Positions 21,781-34,096 are shown, counted from the stretch's first letter. The stretch is 64,000 bases of DNA from Geotrypetes seraphini (GCF_902459505.1 NC_047101.1:13021168-13085167); one strand, 5' to 3'. Notes: generated by a model not told the origin, from the letters alone. Program-made: numbers and translations.

Positions 21781-22745
21781 ATAGAAACATAGAAGATGAC
21801 GGCAGATAAGGGCCATAGCCCATCAGGTCTGCCCACTCTACTGACCCACCCCCAAGTCTACTATCCTAGGGATCCCACTCCTGTGACAGGTTCCCTTGGC
21901 TTAACCCTCTAAGGGATCCCACATGGGCATCCCATTTGCTCTTAAATTCTTGCACGCTGTTTGCCTCGATCAAACAGCACCGGGAGCTCGTTCCAAGGAT
22001 CAACCACTCTCTCGGTGAAGAAATATTTGCTGGTGTCGCCATGAAATTTCCTGCCCCTGAGTTTGAGCGGATGCCCTCTTGTGGCTGAGGGTCCTTTGAG
22101 AAAGAGAATCTCTTCTTCCATCTCGATACGGCCGGTAATATATTTAAATGTCTCGATCATGTCTCCCCTCTCTCTGCGTTCCTCGAGTGAGTACAGCTGC
22201 AACTTACCCAGTCGTTCCTCATACGGGAGATCCTTGAGACCTGAGACCATCCTGGTGGCCATTCGCTGAACCGACTCAACTCTCCGCACATCTTTTTGAT
22301 AATGCGGCCTCCAAAATTGTACACGGTATTCCAGATGGGGGTCTCACTATGGATCTGTACAACGGCATTATGACCTCGGGCTTACGGCTGACGAAACTTC
22401 TACGGATACAGCCCATGATTTGTCTAGCCCTGGATGAAGCTTTCTCCACTTGATTGGCAGTCGTCATGTCTTCGCTAATGATCACCCCCAAGTCACGTTC
22501 TGCTACAGTCCTTGCTAGGATCTCACCATTTAGGGTGTAAGTCCTGCATGGATTTTTGCCGCCAAGGTGCATGACCTTGCATTTTTTGGCATTGAAACTT
22601 AGTTGCCAAGTCTTTGACCAATGCTCCAGCAAGAGTAGGTCCTGCATCATACTGTCGGGCATTGAGCTTTTGTCGGGCACTGTGCTTTCATCTGTTGTGC
22701 GGTTCCTACCATGTTGCATAAGGTTGATTTCAGAGCTGACCACAT
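21781..22745 (-). mobile_element. CR1 LINE 3' end
   Basis: The tail GAAACATAGAAGATGACGGC, then minus frames with SVQRMATRMVSGLKDLPYEE, FFTERVVDPWNELP and, upstream, LLEHWSKTWQLSFNAKKCKV and MPLYRSIVRPPSG. Same subfamily as 7441-8109. A frameshift near 22280-22345 splits it. Confidence 0.88.
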
Positions 22746-23623
22746 TACCTCTACATTATTCCGCACCTAACTTTAAGTACCATTTATGAAATAGCGCTCG
22801 TTTTTTTTCTGCGCCTGTTTTTTTTTTTTTTTCCTGCGCTACATGTCAAATTTAGCTCTTAGGGCTTGATGTTTCGCTGTCAGCGATCACTCTAAGGAAG
22901 GTGGATACGTTATTAAATACTGTTATTAAATACATATTAAATACAGCACTGCCCAAAGCCTTTCCCCTACAGATCAGCAGGATATGGGTAGACTGGATGG
23001 GCCAATTGGCCTTTATCTGTCATCATGCTTCTAGGACATGGCAATGAAAGAATTCGTCATTCAGCTAGCTCACTGCAAGAAACAAGCAACATCATTTAAA
23101 AATGCCAGCTTTGCTGAGTCTGAGCACTATCATGGTGTCATCAGCCAACACTATCCAATTATTAGAGCGGAATCAAGCCATTTGATGCATCTGCTGATGT
23201 ACAAAAACAGATGTTGCTCTGACATTCTCAGTGATCCATACTGGAAGCGTTCCTCTTTCAGTTACAGAGACTGCAAACAGCAAGAGATCCTTTCTAAGTA
23301 ACTGAGACTATATCCACAAAGAGGAGAGAGGGGACTAGATAAATATAGGGGCATAAGGGAATGGAAAACAATATTCGCAGAGGTTTAGAAGGTATCCATC
23401 TGTGTACTGGTTCTGGTAACAAAGGGGCATCTCACTCCAGCTAGGTTAAAAATGATGTAATCACCTACTACTTATCTGTGGGGGGCTAAACTTGCTTGCA
23501 CATATAGAAACATGATGGCAGATAAAAGCCAATCTGCCTCTCCGCAGCATCCACTCTCTCCTCCTCTCCCTATTGGCTAAGGCTTCTATACACCTGCATT
23601 GTGATGTCATAGAACTTTATGGT
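22746..23623. other. Unclassified, with two CR1 tail scraps
   Basis: 22984-23033 (plus) and 23506-23570 (minus) carry CR1 terminal words such as ATGGGCCAATTGGCCTTTATC. 22790-22835 has two T runs. No gene supported. Confidence 0.4.
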
Positions 23624-23935
23624 TATAGAAACATTGTAAGCTGATGGCAGATAAAGGCTAAATGGCCCATCCAGTCTGCCCATCCGCAGTAACCATTATC
23701 TCTTCCTCCCACGTGCCTATCCCAAGCTTTCTCAAAAACAGACACAGTCTCTGTCTCTACCACCTGTACCAGGAGACTGTTCCACGCATCTACCACCCTT
23801 TCTGTAAAAAAGCATTTCCTTAGATTTATTCCTGAGTCTATCACCTCTTAACTTCATCCTATGCCCTCTCATTCCAGAGACTCGATTCATACGCATCTAC
23901 ACCACATAGGTATTTAAACGTCTCTAAAATAACAA
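23624..23935 (-). mobile_element. CR1 LINE 3' end, short
   Basis: The frame LRKCFFTERVVDAWNSLLVQ matches the CR1 C-terminus. The tail on the left is GCTGATGGCAGATAAAGGC. Confidence 0.75.
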
Positions 23936-23949
23936 TTGGTAACAACAAT

Positions 23950-24365
23950 GAAACATAGAAACATAGAAGATGACGGCAGAAAAGGGCTACAGCCCATCAA
24001 ATCTGCCCACTCTGCTTACCCACACCCTGTCTAGGCCCTAATGACCCAATTTCCTTATCTTGACTCTCGTAGGGATCCCACATGGGTATCCCATTTATTC
24101 TTAAAGTCTAGCACGCTGTCTGCCTCGATCACCTGCACTGGAAGCTTGTTCCAATGATCAACCACTCTCTCTGTGAAAAAATACTTTCTGGTGTCGCCAT
24201 GAAATTTTCCGCCCCTGAGTTTGAGCGGGTGCCCTCTTGTGGCCGAGGGTCCCTTAAGAAAGAAAATATCATCTTCCATTTCGACACGTCCCGTGAGGTA
24301 CTTAAATGTTTCGATTATGTCTCCCCTCTCCCTACGTTCCTCGAGAGTGTAGAGCTGCAGACTAT
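23950..24365 (-). mobile_element. CR1 LINE 3' end, short
   Basis: The frame FFTERVVDHWNKLPVQVIEA and GPSATRGHPLKLRGGKFHGD. 5' truncated at about 24365 where a new sequence begins. Confidence 0.85.
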
Positions 24366-24861
24366 ATATATGTTACCAACCAGTGGTAGAGGTCGCACCA
24401 CAGAGAAAGAACCAATCAACAGAAAATTGTGGAGAAAAAGCCTCAATACTGGTATGTTTGACAGCAATTTATACTGATTATAAGTTGGTCATTCCCTTCT
24501 CATCGGCATACATAAACTCCACATTGTTATAGTTACTCTCTAATCAGGCCACAGCCCACCACTGTGCACAGGAAATAAAAAAAGGAGAAAAACTTCTACT
24601 CAGCTATGTGACGTGGAAATCGATGATTTCTGATGTAACATCTGTGTCTTCAATAATCAGTCCATCTCATTGCTAGCTTGATGTTCCGTGCACTTAGCTA
24701 AGTAGAATCACGAAAATTCACGGGAGGCAATCAGGAAGCTGCTCAGCGCTCAGCAGCAGAACCAAAGCGCTGAGCAGAGGAGAGAGGAGAGCTCGCGGCA
24801 GCCACCGATGACCGGGTTAGCAGCGGGGCAGGAGCAATGAAAGCTCGCTCCTGCCCACAGC
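24366..24861. other. Unclassified intergenic DNA
   Basis: 24720-24860 is GC-richer with GAGGAGAGAGGAGAGCTCGC. No feature supported. Confidence 0.3.
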
Positions 24862-25470
24862 ACCTAATCTAATCTAATCAAATCGAATCCTTAGGTTTGT
24901 ATACTGCATCATCTCCACGTTCGTAGAGCTTGACGCGGTTTACAGTAGGAGAAATAGGAAGGAACTAAAATAGAGGGTTAGAGGTAGAAGTGTGAAGAAA
25001 ATTTAGAGGACTTGGGATGCCAAGATATAAGAGTTTCCTTGATTCCTAAGTTGGAGGGAGACTTACATTTTTTGAGAAAAGCCAGGTTTTCAGATGTTTG
25101 CGGAAAACTTGGATAGAGCTCAAGTTCCGAAGAGGGGAGGTAAGGTTGTTCCAGAGCTCAGTGATTTTGAAGTGGAGGGAGGTCCCTAGCTTTCCTGTGT
25201 GGGAAATGCCTTTTAGTGAGGGGAAGGATAGTTTTAATTTGTGGGAGGATCTGGTGGTATTAGGGTTTGAGGAATTCCAAGAAAGAGGGATAAAGGGAGG
25301 GAGGATACCATATAGGATTTTGAAAGTTAAACAGGCGCATTTATAGTGGACCCTGGCGATTATCGGAAGCCAGTGGAGCTTGGCCAGGAGCGGGGAGACC
25401 TCTGGACCACCAGGGATCGACAGAGGACAGACAGGACATGGCATGGCAGGAGCCAATTTATGGGGAGGCC
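24862..25470 (-). mobile_element. L2-like LINE 3' end
   Basis: The minus frame reads [38 protein letters not shown] and [20 protein letters not shown], ending [19 protein letters not shown]. Best-preserved copy of this LINE in the window. Confidence 0.88.
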
Positions 25471-26078
25471 ATGGCCAATGCAGGGGTAAGTGACTTGCCC
25501 AGAGACAGATTTACAAGGAGCTGCAGTGGGAAACAAATAAATACACTTTTACTTATGCGATTAATTATGACTAATCAGGATTAAAAATTTTAATCAACAT
25601 GCAGATCTGGTTAAAATCTTGGCTTAACGCACTATAATGTAGGAGTTTACTGTGCTCAGCCCAGATTGAATGCATCAGTATTTAGGGGTTTTTTCTCTTT
25701 TTTTTATGTTTGTTGCAGGTCCTGCACTAATTTTTCCATTAGCATATGGGATTTGCAAAACAATTAACACATATTACTCGATCTTTCTCATATACTTTTA
25801 CAATGATTCGGAATGGGATTCCCTCTTGTGTTAGAACTCTTTTCTCCTTCCAGATCTATGAAAACGCTGTTATTTCAACAGTTCTTAGAAAATTGTTTTA
25901 AGGAAAATTAGTTATCTTCTCTCTAGGATATCAGATGAGAGTCTTCATTAATAAGTTATTTTCTCTCTAATCCAACTACTTTCACTCTGATTATCGATTT
26001 TTATGTGAACCGAGTCGAGCTCATTTTGGGGGGATGACATGGTATATAAATCTAAGATTTAGATTAGATTGGATTAAG
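25471..26078. other. Unclassified, with SINE and LINE tails
   Basis: 25481-25540 has SINE words (AAGTGACTTGCCCAGAGAC). 25985-26074 is a LINE tail (GTGAACCGAGTCGAGCTC to TTAGATTAGATTGG). Confidence 0.4.
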
Positions 26079-26630
26079 TAACATAGTAACATAGTAGATG
26101 ATGGCAGATAAAGACCCGAATGGTCCATCCAGTCTGCCCAACCTGATTCAATTTAAATTTTTTTTTTTCTTCTTAGCTATTTCGCTTTCCCTGGTACTGT
26201 GCTTGGGTTCCAACTGCCGAAATCTCTGTTAAGACTTACTCCAGCCCATCTACACCCTCCCAGCCATTGAAGCCCTCCCCTGCCCATCCTCCACCAAACG
26301 GCCATGCACAGACACAGACCGTACAAGTCTGCCCAGTAACTGGCCTAGTTCAATCTTTAATATTATTTTCTGATTCTAAATCTTCTGTGTTCATCCCACT
26401 CTTCTTTGAACTCAGTCACAGTTTTACTCTCCACCACCTCTCTCGGGAGCGCATTCCAGGCATCCACCACCCTCTCCGTAAAGTAGAATTTCCTAACATT
26501 GCCCCTGAATCTACCACCCCTCAACCTCAAATTATATCCTCTGGTTTTACCATTTTCCTTTCTCTGGAAAAGATTTTGTTCTACGTTAATACCCTTTAAG
26601 TATTTGAACGTCTGAATCATATCTGCTTTA
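26079..26630 (-). mobile_element. CR1 LINE 3' end
   Basis: The frame FYFTERVVDAWNALPREVVE and GKTRGYNLRLRGGRFRGN. Same subfamily as 15860-16880, but the frame is open here. Confidence 0.88.
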
Positions 26631-26943
26631 TCCAGTTAGCATGCACTAATGCAAATGCACCAGCTGGATAACACGTCCCTGCCCATGACACGCCCTCTCC
26701 CCAAAATGTTTTAAAAAAATGAATAACACATGATTAGCATGTTCAAACTGGTAAATTACCATACAATGCTTTAATGAATTTTGCGATATGCCTTTTTTTC
26801 ATGTGCATTAGGGCTTATTACCCTTTAATAAAAGGGCCCCTAAATGAAACACCCCTATGACTGGTACTAACTTCCATTGCCATGACATTTTGGACGAATG
26901 CCGGCATCTCAAGCGATGGGAATAAATACACATTTTCTTTGAA
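26631..26943. other. Decayed MITE and unclassified DNA
   Basis: 26770-26845 ends TTTAATAAAAGGGCCCC, an end of the GGGCTCCTTTTAC class. Confidence 0.35.
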
Positions 26944-27535
26944 CTAATTTCGGGCTCCTTTTACAAAGCCGCAGTACAGGTTTCTACTGTGGGCCAATGA
27001 GGTAAATGCTCCGACACCCTAATGAATTCTATGAGCATCGAAGCATTTACCTTGCTCGCCCGCAGTAGAAACTAGAGGTCTGTACGGAAACAGGGATCGT
27101 GGGAATCCCCCCTAACCCACAGGGGTCCCACAGGGACCCCCCTCTGGCCCATGGAACTCCCATGGGGACTCCCTCCAGCCAACGGGACTCCCATGGGGAT
27201 GGAAGGCTTTGGAAGCAGGGTTCGTCCATATAATATAATGGACATGTCAGCTTTAGTAAAAGAGGGGGTTTATAAGTTAATTACCTGAACAGAAAACAAA
27301 AAAAGGGTACCACCAAAGAGATTCCACAAGGAAAACAGCAGTGCAAACACAAAAGAAACTGTGGAATTGATGATCCTGTCAGAAGTAATTGCTGCTTTTT
27401 ATGGGGACGGGCGAGGATGGAGGTAATTCCTTGCGGGGATGGATGGGGACGGAGAGGATCATGGCGAGGATGGATGGGATTTCTGTCCCCGCACAACTCT
27501 CTAGTAGAAACCTCTAATGCAGATTTGCAAAACCT
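26944..27535. mobile_element. MITE interrupted by a hAT element
   Basis: CGGGCTCCTTTTACAAAGCC starts a Harbinger-like MITE whose CGCAGTAGAAAC continues after the hAT as CTCTAATGCAG. Confidence 0.55.
27073..27503. mobile_element. hAT element with 8-bp duplication GTAGAAAC
   Basis: Ends TAGAGGTCTGTACGG and CCGCACAACTCTCTA, with GTAGAAAC at 27065-27072 and 27504-27511. The interior has GGGGATGG/CCATCCCC-like inverted words. 431 bases, no transposase. Confidence 0.8.
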
Positions 27536-28320
27536 AGCGTTAATACCTTTCTTGTCTAGCTTTGGGGAGTGGACAGGAATGTAACCTCAAAAAAAAAAAA
27601 AAAAAAAAGCTGGTCAAGAAAGGTATGAAATTAGTTCAATAAAAAGGTATTACATTATAATTTTGAGTTTATTGGCACTCACCTTGAACTACTGAGAGAG
27701 ACGTGAGCTAAATTCAAATCCAAATTTATTCCCAAGTACTCAAATGGATTAAGACAGCAAACGTACTACTTTATGCTATAAAACAGTGACATCTTGTGGT
27801 CAAAGTTGCCTCTAATCAGATCTATTTCTTATTCACATTACATAAAAATGTTAAAAACCTGTTTTGCACATTTTTAAAGGAATGATTTTATGGCCCTTCT
27901 TTCTACTTTCTATCTTATGGTTTACTGATGTAGTATACTATTGTACTGAATTGTAATTCACTGTTTTTGTACGGTTCTCTTATCTTGAACTGGAGGGATA
28001 CAAATGAAGATTTAAGCTATGCTATGTCTTGGAAAATGTCGGTGATAATTGTCTTCCATCGGCATCAGAAGGATTTGCAATGTGTTCGGAATTAAAGCAA
28101 GTTCAATTATCTTAGGAAATGAAAGGAAACATAACTTTCAATTCTTATTCATTTGATGCCAATTCTCTCTAGTAAGGTACCTTTGGACCCTGCCAGTTTG
28201 GCATCTCTGTTTTGACCCCACCAGTTGGATCCAGATAGTTTGATGCCAGACATTATTGACCTAATTCTATATATATATAACACTCAAAATTTTGCACGTA
28301 AATATGAACACATACCTGAT
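27536..28320. other. Unclassified, A-run at 27589
   Basis: 27589-27607 is an A homopolymer. The remainder is AT-rich with no supported feature. Confidence 0.3.
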
Positions 28321-28700
28321 ATTTAATCTAATCTAATCCTTAGGTTTGTATACCGCATCATCTCCACGTTCGTAGAGCTCGACGCGGTTTACAGTAGGAG
28401 AAATAGGAAGGAACTACAACAGAGGGTTAGAGGTCGAAGTGTGAAGAAAATTTAGAGGACTTGGGATGCCAAGATATAAGAGTTTCCTTGATTCCTAAGT
28501 TAGAGGGAGGCTTACATTTTTTTGAGAAAAGCCAGGTTTTCAGATGTTTGCGGAAAACTTGGATAGAGCTCAAGTTCCGAAGAGGGGAGGTATTGTTGTT
28601 CCAGAGCTCAGTGATTTTGAAGTGGAGGGAGGTCCCTAGCTTTCCTGTGTGGGAAATGCCTTTTAGTGAGGGGAAGGATAGTTTTAATTTGTGGGAGGAT
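28321..28700 (-). mobile_element. L2-like LINE 3' end
   Basis: Nearly identical over 375 bases to 24862-25240, then diverges abruptly at GAGGATTTAAATTTGC. 5' truncated. Confidence 0.85.
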
Positions 28701-28974
28701 TTAAATTTGCTACACCTCTTTAGGTGCTGGAATTTGCATGTAAATTTTACACATGGATCTAAAATGTGGGTACGGCTATGCTCGGGAAGAATTGTGGGTA
28801 ATTTAGGGGCAAGAACTTATACCAGGATTTACTTGGTGTAAATTCTCACGCCCAAAATTGGGAGTGGATCTTGACACCAAACAACTATTCTATGAACAGT
28901 GCTAATTTTTTTTTTTTAATCAAGTTTCAATTATTTATTATTTATTTAAGTATTTCTAGCTAAACTACTTGATC

Positions 28975-30370
28975 CTACATTTTTGAACACATTAATCCTC
29001 TCTTTGGTTATTTCCTGCATAGATTATTGCAACGCCCTCTATAAGGGCATTACCAAAAAGGAAATCCAACGCCTTCAGATAATACAGAATACTGCTGTTA
29101 AGATCATTTATGGCGCAAAGAAGTATGACCATGTCTCCCCCCTTTTAATGGATGCTCATTGGTTGCCTGTCGAACACAGAATTAGTTATAAAATCTTACT
29201 GTTAACCCTTACAACTTGTTCAAATAGTCAACCAGAATTCATTGATAGACTCCTTATTCCGTATCAGCCCACTAAATCTCTCCGAAAACCTCCTTGTTGT
29301 ACCATCTTTGAAATTAATCAATACACTGAGATCTAATAACTTTGCTGTCATTTCACCTTCCCTATGGAATTCATTGAGCGAAAACCTCAATAAAGCAGTT
29401 TAAAGTAAAACTCAAAACATTTTTATTTGAGGATGCTTTCGGATAAAACTGTCCTTTTTAGGACTAAACCAACAGTCCCATTCCCAACCCATCTTTTAAT
29501 CCCTGTGTTTTATTTTAATTACTGTAATTCAACCCTACTTTCCCAATTGTGTATAGTCAGTATATGTGTCCTACGTTAAAAGTCTACTAACCTAGTACAG
29601 TATTGTATTATGAATTACCAATTATCACAGCTCTTCAATTCATCTTAAAATACTATACCACCTTGCATTATAGATAATCACCACTTAAATTTTTGTGAAA
29701 TGCTCAGACCCTACACCCCCGTGTTTAGTGATAACTCCAAACTGGGGTTCAAAGGGGGACCATCATGGCATTCACCGTCCCCATAACCCAACCATTCCAA
29801 ACAAGCTAACACTTTACGGTAATATTAGTGAAAATAAATTTTCAATAACTTATCTGGACATGTTGGTGTGAATGATTATTTTGAACCCCAGATCGCTTTA
29901 AAAAGACTATTCCATTGAATGTCTTCTCCGTCTTTCTGTTTTCTTTTCTTTTTCTCTTTATTCATATAAACTTGTGCTGATATCCCCGTTCCCCCGATTC
30001 GAGTTTCGCGTCTTCATCAGGGAAGGACACTGAATTAGCTCTCCATGTATCGAAGGGGCATCAGAAGCAGGGCACAGGGGTGTAGGGTCTGAGCATTTCA
30101 CAAAAATTTAAGTGGTGATTATCTATAATGCAAGGTGGTATAGTATTTTAAGATGAATTGAAGAGCTGTGATAATTGGTAATTCATTTAAGTTATATCAC
30201 AGAGGAATATTTAATATCTCCCTATCAACATTTAAATTGATCAGTATTGTATTATAACTTTTTTAACACTAAATTTGGTTTGTGTTTTATTTAAAGTTTT
30301 CTTTTATCAAGGTTTTACACCACTTAGAAATTTGAATTAGCGGTATAAAAAATGTTTTAATAAACTTGAA
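28975..30370 (+). mobile_element. L2-group LINE 3' end, interrupted
   Basis: The frame reads CIDYCNALYKGITKKEIQRL, QIIQNTAVKIIYGAKKYDHV and DAHWLPVEHRISYKILLLTL. A different family from 24862-25470. The 3' UTR runs to 29610, is interrupted by 29611-30241 and ends at TTAGCGGTATAAAAAATG...AATAAACTTGAA. Confidence 0.8.
29611..30241. mobile_element. Insert with inverted arms and 13-bp target duplication
   Basis: Flanked by CAGTATTGTATTA at 29598-29610 and 30242-30254. Arms of about 110 bases (29611-29725 and 30080-30195) are inverted copies. On the minus strand the middle (30045-29995) reads CCCTGATGAAGACGCGAAAC, the first half of a hammerhead-like core; the rest does not fold as one. Penelope-like origin is inferred. 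Confidence 0.65.
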
Positions 30371-30374
30371 CACT

Positions 30375-30573
30375 TATAGCCTAAGTGGTTTACATTCAGG
30401 AACTCGTGTATTTTTCCCTATCTGTCCTGCTGGGCTCACACTCTATCTAATGTACCTGGGGCAACGGGGGGATTAAGTAACTTGCCCAGGGTCACAAGGA
30501 GCAGCATGGGATTGGAACCCATAACCTCAGGGTGTTGAGGTGGGTAGCTCTAACCACTGTGCCACATACTCCC
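30375..30573 (-). mobile_element. tRNA-derived SINE
   Basis: Minus strand: GGCACAGTGGTTAGAGCTAC (box A-like) and GGTTCCAATCCC (box B-like), then GACCCTGGGCAAGTTACTTA as in MIR/CORE SINEs, and a 3' part ending near GTAAACCACTTAGG. Copies at 31793, 32649 and 32932-34096. Confidence 0.75.
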
Positions 30574-31017
30574 ACACGTATCAAGCGTAACATCTTGTAA
30601 AGAAAAGATTGATACAGTCTAAATACATATCGGGAAAACAAAAATCTATAAAGAAACATTTTAGACTAATCATTCCCAAGTCCACTATTTTAGATTTTAC
30701 ATAGAGCAGAATAATAAAGGTACTACTTGATTTAACTAGAAAAACGAAAAGCAAAATAGATCATCTGACACCTGGTTTCCCAGAGAATATCAGCCTTAAG
30801 AGCTCAAGACTTCAGACTCCTTCAAGGCGTTTCATGGATAGAAAAGCAGTTAGCATTCGGACCTTTACGTAATAAAAAAAAATTTAGCCCACAACTTAGC
30901 CTGTTTTAGATTTTAGCCCCTTATTTGATTGAATTTGACACCCCTGAACCTGGGATAATTTACACTGGACTGTTGGTCTCTGTCCTGATCTCGGTGTTTG
31001 CTGTCAGGACGGCATAG
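30574..31017. other. Unclassified, with a hAT end
   Basis: 30885-30950 ends TTTGACACCCCTG, an inverted hAT terminus with AGCCCACAACTTAGCC. Otherwise unrecognised. Confidence 0.4.
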
Positions 31018-31510
31018 AGGAACATAAGTACATAAGAATTGCCATCTCCGGATCAGACCCTGGGTCCATCAAGTCCGGTGAAGCGCACACGCGGAGGCCC
31101 CGCCAGGTCTACCCTGGCATAGTTTTAGTCTCCATATCACCGTATGCTTCTCAAGGGAGATGTGCATCTAATTTACCCTTACCCGTATCACTCTATGCCA
31201 CTCTTAAGGAGATGTGCATCTAGTTTACCCTTAAATCCTAGAACGGTGGATTCTGCAATTACTTCCTGCGTAAAACAGAACTTCCTGATATTCGTCCTGG
31301 ACCTGTCCCCCCCCCCTCAGCTTCAGTCTATGTCCTCTTGTCCTTGTCACACTGGACATTGTAAATAACTGCTTTCCCTGCTCCATTTTGTCGAATCCTT
31401 TCAATATTTTGAAAGTCTCAGTCAGATCCCCTCGCAGTCTCCTCTTCTCAAGGGAGAACAATCCCAGTCTCCTAAGTCGTTCCTCGTAGTCCAGGTTCTC
31501 CAAGGAATGC
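31018..31510 (-). mobile_element. CR1 LINE 3' end
   Basis: The minus frame reads [34 protein letters not shown] and VTRTRGHRLKLRGG. The tail AACATAAGTACATAAGAATT is at the left. Confidence 0.85.
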
Positions 31511-31792
31511 TGGGAAAATTGGGGTTTAGAGGTAAGTTGTTTGTGATCTTTTTATTGTGCATCACTCTGATATATGAAACAAAGAGTGAATTACCAGGTT
31601 TTAATAAACAAGTGAATGAATGAATATTAAAACCATCCAATCCTGAAAAATTCATGGCAAGCAGGAAAATGAACATATTTGAATCCTTAATCCCTATCTC
31701 TAACAGACCGAACTAGGTAATCACATTGCAAAGGCATTCTGCTAACCTAAGACATTCTAGGGAATAATTGAACACAGATTTTTCTATAGGAG

Positions 31793-31955
31793 TAGCCTAA
31801 TGGTTAGAGCAGTGAGCCGAGAACCAGGGGTCAAACCCCGCTACCGTTCCTTGTGATCTTGGCGAATCACTTCACCTACGGTACACATTTATTGTAAGCA
31901 CTCTGGGCTCGGGAAAATACCTACTTTACCTGGATGGAACTTGCCTTGAACTACT
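31793..31955 (+). mobile_element. tRNA-derived SINE
   Basis: Head TAGCCTAATGGTTAGAGCAG (box A) and GGGGTCAAACCCC (box B), spaced as in a tRNA gene, followed by CTTGGCGAATCACTTCACC and a tail ending near AAAAAA. Pol III promoter words look intact. Confidence 0.75.
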
Positions 31956-32648
31956 GTAGTTAAAAAAAGACATGAAACTAAATCCAAACCTCTTTCTCTC
32001 TCCCAAAATTTTGAGTTCTCAAAAAGAGGAAGAGGAATAAGCTCCACCAGAACACAGTCAACAAGTTTCCAGTTGGATATCTTTTCTGAGAAAACATGCC
32101 ACAGGCCAAGTCCTTCGGCCACTTACGAAGCACAGAGAATTTTGCAGAATCGAGACCAAAGGGACAGCAAATGGAACCCGTCTGATAAATCGTACTCTTT
32201 AGCCACGCTGTCCAAAAGTAGAGAAAATGAAGGAAAATTGGAAACTGAGCCAGAGGCTGCAGTATTGTACTATTCATAGCAAGATATTTACTGTTTGTCC
32301 CTTATTTGCTGAGCTCCAGTCCAGAAATGGTTTAGCAGGCTAAGCGAATAAAGATGAAGACCGGATTAACTCTTAGGAAGGTGCCAGGCAAACAAATGCA
32401 CCGAGACTCCCATTGTAGTGCAACTATATATATATTTTTTTTTAACGTCCACAAATGAGGCTCTGAATAGGACTGCAGAAGAGAGAGAAGTGGGTAGAAA
32501 AGGCTGCCACCAACTCCTCCTGCCAACCAGAGAATGTATAGGACCCACATAGAACAGACAAACTGTGTGCAACAGGGGCTCAGTCCTCGCCCTGTTCTTT
32601 TCTAAAAGCAGCTGACTCATCAAGGCAAAAAAACTCTGCCTTTCAATT
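31956..32648. other. Unclassified intergenic DNA
   Basis: Short TA and T runs at about 32425-32443. No feature supported. Confidence 0.3.
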
Positions 32649-32905
32649 CATTTATTAAATTTTCTATACCATTCTCCCCGGGGGAGTTTGGAACAGTTTA
32701 CATGAATTTATTCCCTGTCTGTCCTGGTGGGCTCTCAATCTATCTAATGTACCTGGGGCAGGTGGAGGATTAAGTGACTTGCCCAGGATCACAAGGAGCC
32801 AAGTAAAGGACAATCAAGCCATTGTGACATCACTGATGAGGTTGGCCCTTAGGCATTGGTGGAATGAGGCATTATGATGTCACAATACCAGCTCTGGTTA
32901 TGAGA
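32649..32905 (-). mobile_element. SINE 3' part and dispersed repeat
   Basis: 32649-32800 is the SINE body (minus; GTGACTTGCCCAGGATCAC). 32815-32905 is the dispersed repeat seen at 6731. Confidence 0.65.
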
Positions 32906-32981
32906 GGCTGAAGCTATTCACACTATATATTTATTCAGTTTTCTATACCATTCTCCCAAGACAGCTCAGAATAGTTTACAT

Positions 32982-33921
32982 CAGTGGTCTCAAACTCGTG
33001 GCCCGCCAGGTACTATTTTGAGGCCCTCTCTGTTACCATTGTTGTCCGCCTCACTGCTGTAACCTCACGCAAGCGCTTTCCTGCATCTGCATGCGATTGG
33101 AGTGGAGAGGACAATCGCATACAGACGCAGGAAAGTGCTTGCGTGAGGTTACAACAGTGAGGCGGGCAACGTTCCAGAATGTAAGGTAACCATTGGAGGC
33201 AGTGGAGTTGTGCGTGTGTACATAATCTAGTGCAGTGGTTCCCAACCCTGTCCTGGAGGAACACCAGGCCAATTGGGTTTTCAGGCTAGCCCTAATGAAT
33301 ATGCATGAAGCAAATTTGCATGCCTATCACTTCCATCATATGCAAATCTCTCTCATGCATATTCATTAGGGCTAGCCTGAAAACCCGATTGGACTGGTGT
33401 TCCTCCAGGACAGGGTTGGGAATCACTGATCTAGTGAACTCTCTCAAAATTCGGCACATCTCCTGGTGGCGACTGCTTGATACAAGATGGCGGTTATATC
33501 CGGTGCTGGAGGAGGTGAGAGCTGAAGGTGGTTGCGAATGCGACCATTAAGACACTTAAGGCACAAGTTTTCCAGGCACAAATCGGATATTAATTCTCCC
33601 CTCTACAAAAAAGCCTAGAGGACTACACCAAAATCTTGTCTCTTGCAGTTGATACTTTAGATTAGAATCTAAATCACAATTTTGCATGAGGTAAAACTCT
33701 ATAGTTGATAAATCTTTCCTTAATTGCTTCTGATAATTTCAGCTATACACAGCTGAAAGCAGTGCAACATGCAGAGACTGAAAAACTATCTAAACTTCAC
33801 TTTCTGCATGTTGCACTGCTGTCATTTCTTTAATAAGACATTAACTATTTTTTCTGCTGCCCTCCAAGTACCTACAAATCCAAAATATGGCCCTGCAAAG
33901 GGTTTGACTTTGAGACCACTG
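32982..33921. mobile_element. hAT element with perfect 8-bp duplication GTTTACAT
   Basis: Ends CAGTGGTCTCAAACTCG and TTTGAGACCACTG. GTTTACAT lies at 32974-32981 and 33922-33929. The interior has a palindrome at 33050-33170 (CCTCACGCAAGCGCTTTCCTG with its inverse) and a nested MITE. Related to 11174-11937 and 52905-53197. Confidence 0.88.
33233..33428. mobile_element. Palindromic octamer MITE with duplication ATCTAGTG
   Basis: The two halves are inverted copies: CAGTGGTTCCCAACCCTGTC and GACAGGGTTGGGAATCACTG. Each arm has AATGAATATGCATG and an octamer-like ATTTGCAT. ATCTAGTG flanks both sides exactly (33225-33232, 33429-33436). 8-bp duplication and ends fit hAT. Confidence 0.9.
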
Positions 33922-34096
33922 GTTTACATGAATGTATTCAGGTAACTCAAGCATGTTTCTTTGTCCTATCTAATGTACCTGGGGCTAATGGGAGGATTAA
34001 GTGACTTGCCCAAGGTCATAAGGAGCAGCGTGGGATTTGAACCCACAACCTCAGGGTACTGAGACTATAGCTTTAACCACTGCACCACACACCTAG

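Larger units (their letters stand above)
32932..34096 (-). mobile_element. tRNA-derived SINE split by a hAT element
   Basis: 32932-32981 and 33922-34096 join as one SINE. The right part ends with the tRNA-like head CAGTGGTTAAAGC and GGTTCAAATCCC (minus strand). Confidence 0.75.
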
